Shown piece by piece: positions 6,356-16,360 of a stretch of DNA of 18,353 nucleotides. The stretch comes from Nautiliaceae bacterium (GTDB lineage: Bacteria; Campylobacterota; Campylobacteria; Campylobacterales; Nautiliaceae): the NCBI GenBank assembly GCA_027063075.1, contig JAMOSM010000015.1:1-18353 (forward strand). The letters are read 5' to 3'. A model generated the notes under the pieces. That model searched no databases, was not told the DNA's origin, and worked only from the letters and a program-made list of their open reading frames with translations. Position numbers and translations under genes: made by a program. How positions within the stretch are numbered: position 1 is the stretch's first letter; every line of letters starts with the position of its first letter.

Positions 6356-7504
6356 TTACCAATCAAATGATTGAAGTATTTTAGTTAATGGATAATAAAA
6401 AACTTTACGTTCATTTAAACGTATTATACCAATTTTACTATAAAAATTCTCTCTTTTTATAAACATAATCGAACTTCCATCTACAGAAAAATTAGGAAAC
6501 ATATTTTGCCCTTTCATTGTAAGGCGTTTTAAAGAATCATCATCGGCATTTACTAAAAACAGATTAAAAGTATTAGGCTTAAATTCATTTGCAGTTTCTC
6601 TGCTGCTTATTACTAAATAATTTTTAACCCCATCAACTCCCACCTGATTTTTACCGTGATACAGTACCCTTTTAATTTCTCCGGTTTTTAGGTCTTTTGA
6701 AAAAACATAGGGGATTCCGTATCTATCTGATACAAACACCACCTTATCATTAACCCAGAATTTTCCATTTACATCAATCCCTGGATAATTTGTAATTCTT
6801 TTTAATTTTTTTGTCTTTAAATCCATCATATAAACATCAGGCTGAGCATCTAAAGCCAGAGTTAAAAGTATTTTGTCTTTTTTTACATCAGATACTATAA
6901 GAATTCCGGGAGAAGAGATAATTCTTTTAATTTTCCCAGTAATCAAATTGTATTTATATAAAACAGGAAGTCTTTCATATTTTGTAAAAAATATAGTTGT
7001 CTGTTTTTCATCCGCCCATTTTGGAAAGATATTAAGACCTCCACTTATTATTTTTTTCTTATAAGAGAGAGTATAATCACTTAAGTAAATATTTGCCTGT
7101 TTTGGAGCAACAAGTAAAGAATAAATAACTTTTCTTATTAAAAACTTTGCACTTGGCAGATGAAAATATTCATTAATATCATAAACGGCTCTATGTACTA
7201 AAAAAGGAAAATATGCATAAGAATTTGAACGGTATTTTTTTATTAAAAAAGGATTGCCGTTTTTTACATATTCGACTTTTAATGTTTTTGAATTTTTATT
7301 ATAAGTAAAAATAAATTTTGTAGAAGAATTTTTTTCTATATCAAAATGGTCAAGGACCTGAAAATCCATATTCAAAATTTTTTTGACATCTTCAGGTCCG
7401 TTATATTCAATTGAAATAACAGGCTTATTTTCTAAATATTTAGTAATAACATATTCTTTAGCAAACAAAAAAACAGCGAGCACTAAAAAAATTATTTTTC
7501 TCAT
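6356..7504 (-). CDS. tolB: Tol-Pal system beta-propeller protein TolB
   Basis: Periplasmic Tol component of 382 residues, a little shorter than E. coli TolB (about 430). A signal peptide spans residues 1-16 (MRKIIFLVLAVFLFAK). The N-terminal alpha/beta domain (to about 150) is diverged; the C-terminal half shows repeated WD40-like/PD40 propeller blades such as YNLITGKIKRI, YMMDLKTKKLKRIT, FSKDLKTGEIKRV and LFLVNADDDSLKRLT, and the characteristic PNFSVDGSSIMF near the end. The strongly lysine-rich blades and loss of typical N-terminal motifs make it a remote member, but the position between tolA and pal settles the call. Its ATG overlaps the tolA stop in an ATGA, indicating translational coupling. 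Confidence 0.88.
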   Translation of the reverse strand: MRKIIFLVLAVFLFAKEYVITKYLENKPVISIEYNGPEDVKKILNMDFQVLDHFDIEKNSSTKFIFTYNKNSKTLKVEYVKNGNPFLIKKYRSNSYAYFPFLVHRAVYDINEYFHLPSAKFLIRKVIYSLLVAPKQANIYLSDYTLSYKKKIISGGLNIFPKWADEKQTTIFFTKYERLPVLYKYNLITGKIKRIISSPGILIVSDVKKDKILLTLALDAQPDVYMMDLKTKKLKRITNYPGIDVNGKFWVNDKVVFVSDRYGIPYVFSKDLKTGEIKRVLYHGKNQVGVDGVKNYLVISSRETANEFKPNTFNLFLVNADDDSLKRLTMKGQNMFPNFSVDGSSIMFIKRENFYSKIGIIRLNERKVFYYPLTKILQSFDW

Positions 7505-8187
7505 TTATTAACCTTTGTCTGAAATAAAATATTTAAATTAAAATTTTTATCAAAATTTAAAGTTTTAATCAAAGAAATAAGCAACTTTTGTTTATTTTCA
7601 TCAATATTTGAATCTAAAATAACTACTTCAATATTTCTATCATTATTAATTACATGTATTTTAGCATATTCTCCGGGAATATCAGAAACTTCATCCCAGA
7701 CTTTAGCAATTTTTGAAATAATTTTATTAATCTCTTCTTCTTTTAAATTATTTGAAGAGCGGTTTTCATAACTTATGTCCACATTTACATTTTTTATATT
7801 TTCTAACAGTTTTTCTGCTCTTTTTAAACCTCTAAATCTACTCATTTCTTCTGACTTTTTAAGTTTTAAGGGAGCTGTCTTTATATTTGTCTTTACGTTT
7901 TTAAAAATATCCTTAAAATCAACCTCACCACCTTTAGTTATATTTGTTTTACTACCTTTTTTTATTTTTTTTACAGGTTCTTTTTTAGGTATCTTTTTTA
8001 AAAGAGCCGCTTTTTTGAGAATGTTTTTTCGCTCAGGGGTATATTTAAAACTGTTTTGTATAACCGCAGTATGAATTAAAACCTCTTTTTGAATTTTTTT
8101 ATGTTCTAAAAAAACATACTTAAAAAAAAGAAATACTATTAAAAAATAGATAAGCAAAGAAAGAAAAAAAGAAATTAAAAATCTCAT
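7501..8187 (-). CDS. tolA: TolA/TonB-like energy-transducing protein
   Basis: The 228-residue protein starts with one membrane helix (about residues 2-27), followed by a basic, lysine/proline-containing linker (KKIPKKEPVKKIKKG at 64-78) and a lysine/glutamate-rich helical middle region. The last ~90 residues (EEEINKIISKIAKVWDEV to the end) match the small alpha/beta C-terminal domain of TolA/TonB, with the typical 'I..W' helix start and the following strands. It should span the periplasm and pass proton-motive-force energy from TolQR to Pal/TolB. It is much shorter than E. coli TolA (421 residues). ATGA overlaps couple it to both the tolR-like and tolB genes. TonB identity cannot be excluded from sequence alone, but the context favours TolA. 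Confidence 0.78.
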   Translation of the reverse strand: MRFLISFFLSLLIYFLIVFLFFKYVFLEHKKIQKEVLIHTAVIQNSFKYTPERKNILKKAALLKKIPKKEPVKKIKKGSKTNITKGGEVDFKDIFKNVKTNIKTAPLKLKKSEEMSRFRGLKRAEKLLENIKNVNVDISYENRSSNNLKEEEINKIISKIAKVWDEVSDIPGEYAKIHVINNDRNIEVVILDSNIDENKQKLLISLIKTLNFDKNFNLNILFQTKVNK

Positions 8188-8561
8188 TTAGTAAGTAACC
8201 CTATCTGAGTAAATCCTGTTTTTACAACTCCTGCATAAACTTTCATAAAAGTATTGTATTTTATATTTTTATCCGCTGCGATATAAACTAAGGCATTTTT
8301 ATTAAAATTACCGTATTTCAAATTAAAATTTTCTAAAAAATTTTCAAGTGGAATTTTTTGCTCATTTACAATAGCATATTTCGAATTTGGTATTACTATT
8401 GTAATAGTTGCCTTTTTAACTGCAGGAGTTGTTCTGCTGCCTTTAGGCAAATTTACACTCTTTTCCTGGTAAGTACTCACAGTTACCGAAACCATTAAAA
8501 TTGCCAGTAACACCAGCATTATATCTACAAAAGGGGTAATGTTAAGTTCTGGCTTTTTCAT
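8184..8561 (-). CDS. tolR: TolR/ExbD family biopolymer transport protein
   Basis: A 125-residue ExbD/TolR protein. The short cytoplasmic N-terminus NITPFVDIMLVLLAILMVSV carries the family's proton-conducting aspartate (D13) at the start of a single membrane helix (about 11-30), followed by a periplasmic domain ending FTQIGLLTK, the typical C-terminal strand of ExbD/TolR. With the TolQ-like protein it forms the proton channel that powers TolA. It overlaps both neighbours by 4 bp. Paralogous ExbD exists in most relatives, so the Tol assignment comes from the tolA-tolB-pal context. Confidence 0.9.
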   Translation of the reverse strand: MKKPELNITPFVDIMLVLLAILMVSVTVSTYQEKSVNLPKGSRTTPAVKKATITIVIPNSKYAIVNEQKIPLENFLENFNLKYGNFNKNALVYIAADKNIKYNTFMKVYAGVVKTGFTQIGLLTK

Positions 8562-9112
8562 TTGCTAAGATACATATCCCTTTGCATTTTTAAAGTCGCA
8601 ATCAAATCCTCCACTTTTTTTGAAAGAATTTGATGAAAACTATAAGCCGGTACTGCCACTATAATACCCACAGCAGTCGCAATTAAAGCATCGGCAATTG
8701 CCGGGGCTATCATATTAATAGTTGTTACACTCTGCATACCCGCAAATGCGTTTAAAATACCTACAACTGTTCCAAAAAGTCCTATAAAAGGAGCAGTCGA
8801 AGCCACTACACTTAAAAATATAAGTCCGCTTGTAGCTTTTTTCTTAGCACTTTCTATACAGGCATTAAATGCATACTTATTAATATTTTTAGCTCTGCTT
8901 ATACAGGAGTATAAAGAAGAATTTTGAGGAAAAACATCACTTAAAAGGAGCACATTTAATGCTTCTTCTTCTTTTTTTATCCAAAAAATTAAAGATAGGT
9001 ATTTATAAATAAAAACAAAAAAAGTAAAGAAAAGATAAATCCCAAGCCACCCTAAAACCACTACGTTTATAGGGTTGCTTAGAATCTTATAAAGCCCTAG
9101 CAGCACTTTCAA
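8558..9112 (-). CDS. tolQ: TolQ/ExbB/MotA family proton-channel protein
   Basis: A 184-residue ExbB/TolQ protein with three membrane helices: about 15-45 (VVVLGWLGIYLFFTFFVFIYK), 95-120 (LIFLSVVASTAPFIGLFGTV), and 135-160 (APAIADALIATAVGIIVAVP). The signatures APFIGLFGTVVGIL (107-120) and ADALIATAVGI (140-150) are diagnostic of TolQ/ExbB. A cytoplasmic loop (about 46-94) carries three lysines before the second helix. It partners the TolR-like protein. The start is uncertain: the frame opens inside atpC with TTG at 9112 or GTG at 9106, without a strong ribosome site, giving a 20-26 bp overlap. The usual reading is that ribosomes finishing atpC reinitiate here. Confidence 0.85.
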   Translation of the reverse strand: MKVLLGLYKILSNPINVVVLGWLGIYLFFTFFVFIYKYLSLIFWIKKEEEALNVLLLSDVFPQNSSLYSCISRAKNINKYAFNACIESAKKKATSGLIFLSVVASTAPFIGLFGTVVGILNAFAGMQSVTTINMIAPAIADALIATAVGIIVAVPAYSFHQILSKKVEDLIATLKMQRDMYLSK

Positions 9113-9467
9113 TCTTTGCTTCTACTGTTGCAACCAGAGCATCAGAGTCTGATGCGTCTTTAATAAGTTGTTTAGCTTTTTCAATAGCTTCAGCAATTTC
9201 ACTCTCACTGCTTCCTGCAACCGGAACAGCACTATCAACCAATACATTGATATGCTCAGGAGTTACTTCAACATATCCCCAGTTTATTGCAATAATTTCT
9301 TCTTTTCCATCACTCTTTTTTATAGTAATAAGACCGGGATTTAAAGTGGTAACCAAAGGAGCGTGTCCATCAAGGACACCGAATTCCCCTTCAATTCCCG
9401 GAAAAGTAGCTTCTTTAATTTCCCCTTCAAAAACTCTTCCAAGGGGAGTTACGATATCAATTTTCAT
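9087..9467 (-). CDS. atpC: ATP synthase F1 epsilon subunit
   Basis: Epsilon subunit (126 residues) of the central stalk, which couples rotor to catalysis and can restrain ATP hydrolysis. The N-terminal beta-sandwich is clear from MKIDIVTPLGRVFEGE, FPGIEGEFGVLDGHAPLVTTL (23-43) and the following strands IINWGYVEV..INVLVDSAVP. The C-terminal two-helix region (about 87-126) is shorter than in E. coli (139 residues), so the inhibitory helix hairpin may be reduced. AAAAGG precedes the ATG and atpD ends 2 bases upstream. tolQ begins inside its 3' end. Confidence 0.95.
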   Translation of the reverse strand: MKIDIVTPLGRVFEGEIKEATFPGIEGEFGVLDGHAPLVTTLNPGLITIKKSDGKEEIIAINWGYVEVTPEHINVLVDSAVPVAGSSESEIAEAIEKAKQLIKDASDSDALVATVEAKIESAARAL

Positions 9468-9469
9468 TT

Positions 9470-10888
<1,419 letters not shown>

Positions 10889-11770
10889 TTACTTTTTCTT
10901 CATAGCTTCAATAGCTGTAACGATTTCAATAAGTTCTCTTGTAACGTTTTCTTGTCTTACTTTATTATATTCAAGAGTTAATTGTTTTACCATCTCTTGC
11001 GCATTGTTTGTTGCTGCATCCATCGCCTGCATTCTAGCACTATGCTCACCTGCTAATGAATCTAAAAGTGTATAATACATTGTATATTCAAGATATTTTT
11101 TAACAAGACTCTCAAGTATTGTTTCATAATCATCACTCGGTTCTACTTCTAAAAATTCATCTTTAGCTTCAGTATCAACTTCTACTGGTAAAAGCGCTTT
11201 TGTATGAACCTTTTGAGTCAGTTTATTTACATAACCGTTATAGATTAAAATTATATTATCAATTTCTTCATTTACAAAATCTGCGTAACTTTTTTCTATT
11301 ACCTCTGCCGCTTTTTTATAATCAGGAGCAGAGCTAAGACTTATAATCTCTTCATACATTTCAATACCAACGAATTTAAAATATTCAACAGCTTTTTTAC
11401 CAATAACCCTTAGTCTTATTTTTACTTTTTGATTTTTTAACTCTTCTATTTTTGCAAGAGTAGCTTTAATAGTTTGAATATTAAAGCCTCCGCAAAGTCC
11501 CTTATCAGCCGTTACAACAATCATATCAACTTTTTTATGTTCCGGAATATGTGCAAAAGCTCTTAAATTAATAGACTCTTTTACACTTGCAAGTTTTGCT
11601 GAAATTTCTTTAATTACTTCATCAATTTTTCTTGCATACTCGCGAGACATTAAAAGAGCTTCTTCAGCTCTTTTAAGTTTCGCTGTTGATACAAGCTTCA
11701 TAGCCCTTGTTGTTTTTTGAGTGTTCTTTACACTGTTTATTTTACTTTTTAGCTCTTTTAAAGTTGCCAT
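10889..11770 (-). CDS. atpG: ATP synthase F1 gamma subunit
   Basis: Central rotor shaft of F1, 293 residues. The conserved N-terminal coil ATLKELKSKINSVKNTQKTT..MKLVSTAKLKRAE (2-37) and the C-terminal coil ARMQAMDAATNNAQEMVKQLTLEYNKVRQENVTRELIEIVTAIEAMKKK, which carries the gamma signature, are intact. The middle Rossmann-like domain is recognisable by ADKGLCGGFN. The SD AGAAGGA overlaps the last codons of atpA, whose stop is 3 bases from the atpG ATG, so the two are coupled. Confidence 0.97.
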   Translation of the reverse strand: MATLKELKSKINSVKNTQKTTRAMKLVSTAKLKRAEEALLMSREYARKIDEVIKEISAKLASVKESINLRAFAHIPEHKKVDMIVVTADKGLCGGFNIQTIKATLAKIEELKNQKVKIRLRVIGKKAVEYFKFVGIEMYEEIISLSSAPDYKKAAEVIEKSYADFVNEEIDNIILIYNGYVNKLTQKVHTKALLPVEVDTEAKDEFLEVEPSDDYETILESLVKKYLEYTMYYTLLDSLAGEHSARMQAMDAATNNAQEMVKQLTLEYNKVRQENVTRELIEIVTAIEAMKKK

Positions 11771-11773
11771 CTA

Positions 11774-13279
11774 TTATCCTTCTGGATTGAACTGAGCCTT
11801 AAACTCTTCTAAAGCTTTTTTAAGTAACTCTTCAGTTTCTTCATCTATTTTTTGTTTAGTTCTGATATTTTCAAAAATTTGTGGATATTTAGTCTCAATA
11901 AACGGATATAGTTCTTCTTCAAATTTTCTTACCGCTTTTACAGGAATATCATCTAAATATCCTCTAGTACCTGCATAAATAATTACCACTTGTTTTTCAA
12001 CAGGAAGTGGCTGATGTGCTGGTTGTTTTAGAATTTCAACAAGTCTTTGTCCTCTTTCTAATTGTTTTCTACTTGCTTCATCAAGGTCACTTGCAAACTG
12101 AGCAAACGCCTCAAGCTCTCTATATTGCGCAAGTTCAAGTCTTAGTGTTCCTGCAACTTGTTTCATTGCTTTAATTTGAGCTGCACCACCAACCCTTGAT
12201 ACTGAAAGACCTACGTTAATTGCCGGTCTAATACCTTTATTGAATAGGTTAGTTTCAAGGAAAATTTGTCCGTCTGTAATTGAAATTACGTTTGTTGGAA
12301 TATATGCTGCAACATCTCCACCTTTTGTTTCAATAATCGGAAGTGCAGTTAAACTTCCAGCTCCAAGTTTATCATTAAGTTTTGCCGCTCTTTCAAGTAA
12401 TCTACTGTGTAAATAGAATACATCCCCTGGATATGCTTCTCTTCCCGGAGGTCTTCTAAGTAAAAGTGACATTTCTCTGTATGCATCAGCGTGCTTACTT
12501 AAATCATCATAAACAATAAGTGCGTGTCTTCCGTTATCTCTGAAGTACTCACCCATTGTTACACCAGAATAAGGTGCTAAGAATTTAAGTGAAGCAGCTT
12601 CAGCAGCAGAAGCATTTACAACAATAGTATAATCCATTGCCCCGTGCTCTTCAAGAATTCTTACAATATTTGCAACAGTTGATTGTTTTTGACCAATTGC
12701 AACATAAATACAAATTACGTCTTGACCTTTTTGATTTAAAATTGTATCAATCGCAACTGTAGTTTTACCTGTTTGTCTATCACCAATAATTAATTCCCTT
12801 TGCCCTCTACCAATCGGAACAAGAGCATCAATCGCTTTAATACCTGTTTGAAGCGGTTCATGAACAGATTTTCTAGCCATAATTCCAGGCGCTTTTTCTT
12901 CTACATATCTATACTCAGCCGCTTCAATAGGACCTTTACCGTCAATCGGCTCACCTAACGCATTTACAACTCTACCGATAAGTGCTTCACCAACAGGAAC
13001 AGAAATTAATTTTCCAAGTCTTTTTACAGTACTTCCTTCTGTAATTTCAGTTCCTTTACCAAGTACAACTACACCAACATTATCAGTTTCAAGGTTAAAT
13101 ACTAAACCTTTTTCACCTGTTTCAAACTCAACCATCTCACCAGCCATTGCGTTTGTAAGACCATAAACCTTTGCAATACCGTCTGCAGAATAGATAACTT
13201 TTCCTACCTCTTCAACATCAACTTTAAGTTCAAAGTTCTCTATTCTCTCTTTTATTATTTGAGTGATTTCCTGTACCAC
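11774..13279 (-). CDS. atpA: ATP synthase F1 alpha subunit
   Basis: Regulatory nucleotide-binding subunit of F1, 501 residues, full length. The P-loop GDRQTGKT is at 166-173, the Walker B region is LIVYDDL (D258/D259), and the [10 protein letters not shown] arginine finger is R362 (359-368). The [24 protein letters not shown] motif and the C-terminal helical domain are complete. Translation starts at GTG 13279, with AAGGAG 6 bases upstream; no better ATG lies nearby. atpH ends 15 bases upstream. Confidence 0.98.
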   Translation of the reverse strand: MVQEITQIIKERIENFELKVDVEEVGKVIYSADGIAKVYGLTNAMAGEMVEFETGEKGLVFNLETDNVGVVVLGKGTEITEGSTVKRLGKLISVPVGEALIGRVVNALGEPIDGKGPIEAAEYRYVEEKAPGIMARKSVHEPLQTGIKAIDALVPIGRGQRELIIGDRQTGKTTVAIDTILNQKGQDVICIYVAIGQKQSTVANIVRILEEHGAMDYTIVVNASAAEAASLKFLAPYSGVTMGEYFRDNGRHALIVYDDLSKHADAYREMSLLLRRPPGREAYPGDVFYLHSRLLERAAKLNDKLGAGSLTALPIIETKGGDVAAYIPTNVISITDGQIFLETNLFNKGIRPAINVGLSVSRVGGAAQIKAMKQVAGTLRLELAQYRELEAFAQFASDLDEASRKQLERGQRLVEILKQPAHQPLPVEKQVVIIYAGTRGYLDDIPVKAVRKFEEELYPFIETKYPQIFENIRTKQKIDEETEELLKKALEEFKAQFNPEG

Positions 13280-13294
13280 TTAAACTCCTTTCTT

Positions 13295-13810
13295 TTAGAT
13301 TGCTTTTAAAATTTGTGTAAGTAAATCTTGTTTGATTCTCTCTTCTAAAATAGAGACTTCAACGTTTAAAACATCTACAAACACTTTAATACCATTAATA
13401 TCAGTATCTTTTAATTGAAGTTTAATATTTGCATTAAACTCCTTAGAAAGTTTATCTTCAATTGCTTTTAGGGTATCTTCACTAATTTTACCCTCAACAA
13501 TACCTGCATAAGTATTAAAATGTCTTGCAACAGATGCATATAAAGATTGATAAATCTCTTTTAATAAATCAATTCTTTTATTTTCAAGCAAAATTCTCAT
13601 AAAATTAACAAATTTTGAATTTTCACAATCTGCTAATTTTTTTAAAATCTCTATTTTTTCATCTATACTTAAAATAGGAGATTTAACCAGTAATATAAAC
13701 TTTGGGTCTTTTGCAACTAAAGCAAGTTTTGCAATAGCCTCATAAACTTCAACAATTTCATCTTCATTTAAAGCTTCTAAAAGAGCTTTTACATACTTTT
13801 CAACTATCAT
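13295..13810 (-). CDS. atpH: ATP synthase F1 delta subunit
   Basis: Peripheral-stalk subunit (171 residues) joining the b/b' dimer to the top of F1. The helical N-terminal domain (IVEKYVKALLEAL at 2-14; ENSKFVNFMRILLENKRIDLL at about 83-103) and the C-terminal strand-helix GIKVFVDVLNVEVSILEERIKQD are those of the OSCP/delta family. The final region is diverged from the usual 'G...ID.S...L' signature. Its ATG overlaps the atpF stop by one base (TAATG), and AAAGG sits within the end of atpF. Confidence 0.9.
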   Translation of the reverse strand: MIVEKYVKALLEALNEDEIVEVYEAIAKLALVAKDPKFILLVKSPILSIDEKIEILKKLADCENSKFVNFMRILLENKRIDLLKEIYQSLYASVARHFNTYAGIVEGKISEDTLKAIEDKLSKEFNANIKLQLKDTDINGIKVFVDVLNVEVSILEERIKQDLLTQILKAI

Positions 13811-14307
13811 TACGCTGCCTTTAACACAAGTTTTGCTGCATCTTCGCTTGTAATATGAACATCTTTAAGCACTTCATCCATAAATTCTTTAACAGCTTCC
13901 TGTTTTGCTTTTTTAATTTCAGACTCTTTAAACTCTTCGAAATGTTTTTGAAGAATTTTAATCTCTTCTTCTACAGAAACTTTAATTTTCTTCTCTACAA
14001 GCTCTGCTTCTTTTTTTGCAGTTTCAATAATTTCCTCTGCAAATTTTTTTGTTTGTGCAAGTTCTTCTTTTAGTTTCTCTTTTCTCTCTTTAGACTCTTT
14101 CAGTTTGTTTTCAATTTCTTGAAACTTTTTAGCAATTCTTTCTCTTCTTTCAGCAAAAAATCTTTTCACCTTATCACCAACTAAATACCAAAGAAGTGCC
14201 ACAAAAATTAAAAAGTTAATAGTTCTTGGTATAATATCAGTATGCCCTGAAGCTGCTTCAGAAGCAAATGCAAAAACACCTAACGCAATCAATAGTGCTT
14301 TTTTCAT
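13810..14307 (-). CDS. atpF: ATP synthase Fo b subunit with signal-like N-terminal extension
   Basis: Peripheral-stalk b subunit, 165 residues. A membrane helix (about 29-44, NFLIFVALLWYLVGD) is followed by a long charged coiled coil rich in Lys/Glu to the end, as expected. It is unusual in having a second hydrophobic stretch before it (residues 4-18, KKALLIALGVFAFASEAAS), shaped like a cleavable signal peptide with an A-S-E-A-A-S end. I recall similar extensions in other Campylobacterota. It overlaps atpF' by ATGA upstream and atpH by one base downstream. The b and b' copies would form the heterodimeric stalk. Confidence 0.93.
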   Translation of the reverse strand: MKKALLIALGVFAFASEAASGHTDIIPRTINFLIFVALLWYLVGDKVKRFFAERRERIAKKFQEIENKLKESKERKEKLKEELAQTKKFAEEIIETAKKEAELVEKKIKVSVEEEIKILQKHFEEFKESEIKKAKQEAVKEFMDEVLKDVHITSEDAAKLVLKAA

Positions 14308-14729
14308 GCCGCATTCCTTATTTTGTTTTCGATTAAAGATTTAATTTCATCTTTTTCTTTTAGAAGTTCTTTAACCATATCTTCTTTTTCTTTTTGAAGT
14401 TGAAGTCTTAAAGACTCTTTTGCATCTTCAATTTCTTTAACTTTGATAGCTTTAAGCTTTTCAGCTTCTTCAGTTGCTTTTAATCTTGCCTCTTCAACAA
14501 TTCTTCTTGCATCTTCTCTTGCAAGTTTAAGAATTGTCTGAATCTCTTCTTCAATCTCTTTTGTCTCTTCTGTATTTTTAGACGCCATTTCAAGTTTCTC
14601 TTGCAGCTTTTTCTCTCTTTCATCCATAAACTTCACAAGTGGTTCAAACAACCAAATTTTAAGGAAAAACATAGTAACTAAAAAGACACCAGCTTCTATC
14701 AGCATAACGCCAATATTTAAATCAAGCAT
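14304..14729 (-). CDS. atpF': ATP synthase Fo b' subunit
   Basis: Second, diverged b-type peripheral-stalk subunit, 141 residues. One membrane helix (about 5-27, NIGVMLIEAGVFLVTMFFLKIWL) is followed by FEPLVKFMDEREKKLQEKLE, the classical start of the b' coil, and then a continuous charged coiled coil to the end. It is first in the atp block; the a and c genes are not beside it. AAGGAG stands before the ATG. parB ends 33 bp upstream with a possible promoter in the gap, so atp genes may be expressed both with the par unit and separately. Confidence 0.93.
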   Translation of the reverse strand: MLDLNIGVMLIEAGVFLVTMFFLKIWLFEPLVKFMDEREKKLQEKLEMASKNTEETKEIEEEIQTILKLAREDARRIVEEARLKATEEAEKLKAIKVKEIEDAKESLRLQLQKEKEDMVKELLKEKDEIKSLIENKIRNAA

Positions 14730-14748
14730 TAAATCTCCTTTTTGTGAA

Positions 14749-14760
14749 ATTTTAACATAA
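14749..14760 (-). promoter_or_regulatory. Candidate -10 region for the atp operon
   Basis: The minus strand reads TTATGTTAAAAT, in which TAAAAT is a fair -10 with an upstream T-rich/G element, leaving a short leader of about 12 bases to the atpF' ATG. It fills the 33-bp gap between parB and atpF'. Because AT-rich DNA throws up such matches often, confidence is limited. Confidence 0.4.
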
Positions 14761-14762
14761 AT

Positions 14763-15581
14763 TTAATTTATATTATCTAAAAGTTTTTTTAATTTTTCAA
14801 AATCTGTTTCATTTTTAAACTTAATTTTAATATAATCGCTTTTTAATTCAACTTTCAAACCAAGTTTTTTAAACTTTGTTTCAAGAATTTTTAAATTTTT
14901 ATTTAAGCCTTTATTTTTATTTTTTAAATCTTTTACTAATTTTTCTGTTTCTCTAACACTTAATTTTTCTTTTTGAATCTTTTTAGAAATTTCAATGGCT
15001 TTTTCTTTATCTAAATTAACAAGCACTTTTGCGTGTCCAAAACTTATTTCATTTTTATTGATTTTTTCTATAACTTCATCAGGCAGGGTAAGAATTCTCA
15101 ACAGGTTTGTAACATACGTTCTGCTTTTGCCTAATTTTTTAGCAAGCTCTTGATGGGTATATTTATGAGTTTTTATAAGTTCATAAAGACTTAATGCAAT
15201 TTCAACAGGAGTTAAATTTTCTCTTTGTATATTTTCTATCAAAGCATATTCTCTAAGTTCTTCTAAATCTAAATCAGCAACAATTGCTTTGATTTTATTT
15301 TTTCCAAGCTTTTTAAAAGCCCTAAGACGTCTTTCTCCTGATACCAGGATATAATTATTTTCATTTTTAACGACTACAATAGGTTGTAAAAGCCCATAAA
15401 TTTCAATAGATTTAGCAAGCTCATCAATAGAGCTTTCATCAAACTCTTTTCTTGGTTGAAAAGGATTTAAATTTATATTTTTAATATCAATCTCGCTAAT
15501 ACTGCTATCTGGCAATTCTTTTAAATATCCAGCTTCAGCATCTTCTAAAATAGCGCTAAGGCCCCTACCTAACCTCTTCAT
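14763..15581 (-). CDS. parB: Chromosome-partitioning protein ParB (Spo0J family)
   Basis: Centromere-binding CTPase clamp, 272 residues. The start MKRLGRGLSAIL is the ParB N-terminal peptide that stimulates ParA ATPase. NPFQPRKEFDESSIDELAKSI (39-59) is box I, GERRLRA (82-88) is the CTP-binding GERR motif, ENIQRENLTPVEIA (116-129) is box II, and a helix-turn-helix lies at about 141-163 (THQELAKKLGKSRTYVTNLL). A lysine-rich linker leads to a short C-terminal dimerisation segment. Its ATG overlaps the parA stop (ATGA). No parS-like palindrome is obvious in this window. Confidence 0.97.
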   Translation of the reverse strand: MKRLGRGLSAILEDAEAGYLKELPDSSISEIDIKNINLNPFQPRKEFDESSIDELAKSIEIYGLLQPIVVVKNENNYILVSGERRLRAFKKLGKNKIKAIVADLDLEELREYALIENIQRENLTPVEIALSLYELIKTHKYTHQELAKKLGKSRTYVTNLLRILTLPDEVIEKINKNEISFGHAKVLVNLDKEKAIEISKKIQKEKLSVRETEKLVKDLKNKNKGLNKNLKILETKFKKLGLKVELKSDYIKIKFKNETDFEKLKKLLDNIN

Positions 15582-16360
15582 TTACTATTCTCCATAATCG
15601 TCTTAGCAAGCTTTTCATAAGCTATAGCCCCAGAGCTTTTTATATCATATAAAACTATAGGCTTTCCAAAACTCGGAGCTTCAGCAAGTCTTATATTTCT
15701 TGGAATAATCAAAATTTTACCCTGTTCGTTAATAAAAAGTTTATCTTTAAAATGTCTTGCAAGGTCAGCTAAAACCTGTTTTGAGAGATTATTCCTTTTT
15801 GAATACATTGTAGGAAGAAGACCTTTTATTTTAAGTTTCGGATTGGTTGTATGTTGAAGCAATTTTATTGTTTTCATAAGCTGGGCTAAACCTTCAAGCG
15901 CAAAAAATTCAGTTTGAGTAGGAATAATTACGCTGTCGCTTGCATTTAAAACATTTATTGTAATAAGTCCAAGAGTCGGAGGTGTATCAATTATAATATA
16001 ATCGTAATCATTTTTTAACTCTTTTATTCTTTTTCTTAAAACCAACTCTTTTTGTTCAATATCATCAAATTCTCTTTCTATCCCAACAAGCCCTATATTA
16101 GAAGGAATTAAATCAAGAGTCGGAATTGTTGTAGTTAATATTACTTCATTTATATTTTTACTGCCTATTAAAACGTGATAGAGATTATATTCATATTCAT
16201 CTTTATAAAACCCAAGTGAAGAAGTAGCATTAGCCTGAGGGTCTGCGTCAATTAAAAGCACCCTTTTATCAGCTATTGCAAGGGAAGCCGCAAGATTTAC
16301 GGCTGTCGTAGTTTTGCCTACCCCACCTTTTTGATTAGCTACTGAAATTATCTCTATCAT
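15578..16360 (-). CDS. parA: Chromosome-partitioning ATPase ParA (Soj family)
   Basis: Deviant-Walker ATPase, 260 residues, that moves ParB-parS complexes along the nucleoid. Walker A QKGGVGKTTT (10-19) carries both the deviant K11 and K16, Walker A' is LIDADPQANAT (36-46, D40), and Walker B is IIIDTPP (122-128). The size and lack of an N-terminal DNA-binding domain fit chromosomal Soj/ParA rather than long plasmid ParA. It overlaps birA and parB by 4 bp each. Confidence 0.97.
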   Translation of the reverse strand: MIEIISVANQKGGVGKTTTAVNLAASLAIADKRVLLIDADPQANATSSLGFYKDEYEYNLYHVLIGSKNINEVILTTTIPTLDLIPSNIGLVGIEREFDDIEQKELVLRKRIKELKNDYDYIIIDTPPTLGLITINVLNASDSVIIPTQTEFFALEGLAQLMKTIKLLQHTTNPKLKIKGLLPTMYSKRNNLSKQVLADLARHFKDKLFINEQGKILIIPRNIRLAEAPSFGKPIVLYDIKSSGAIAYEKLAKTIMENSK

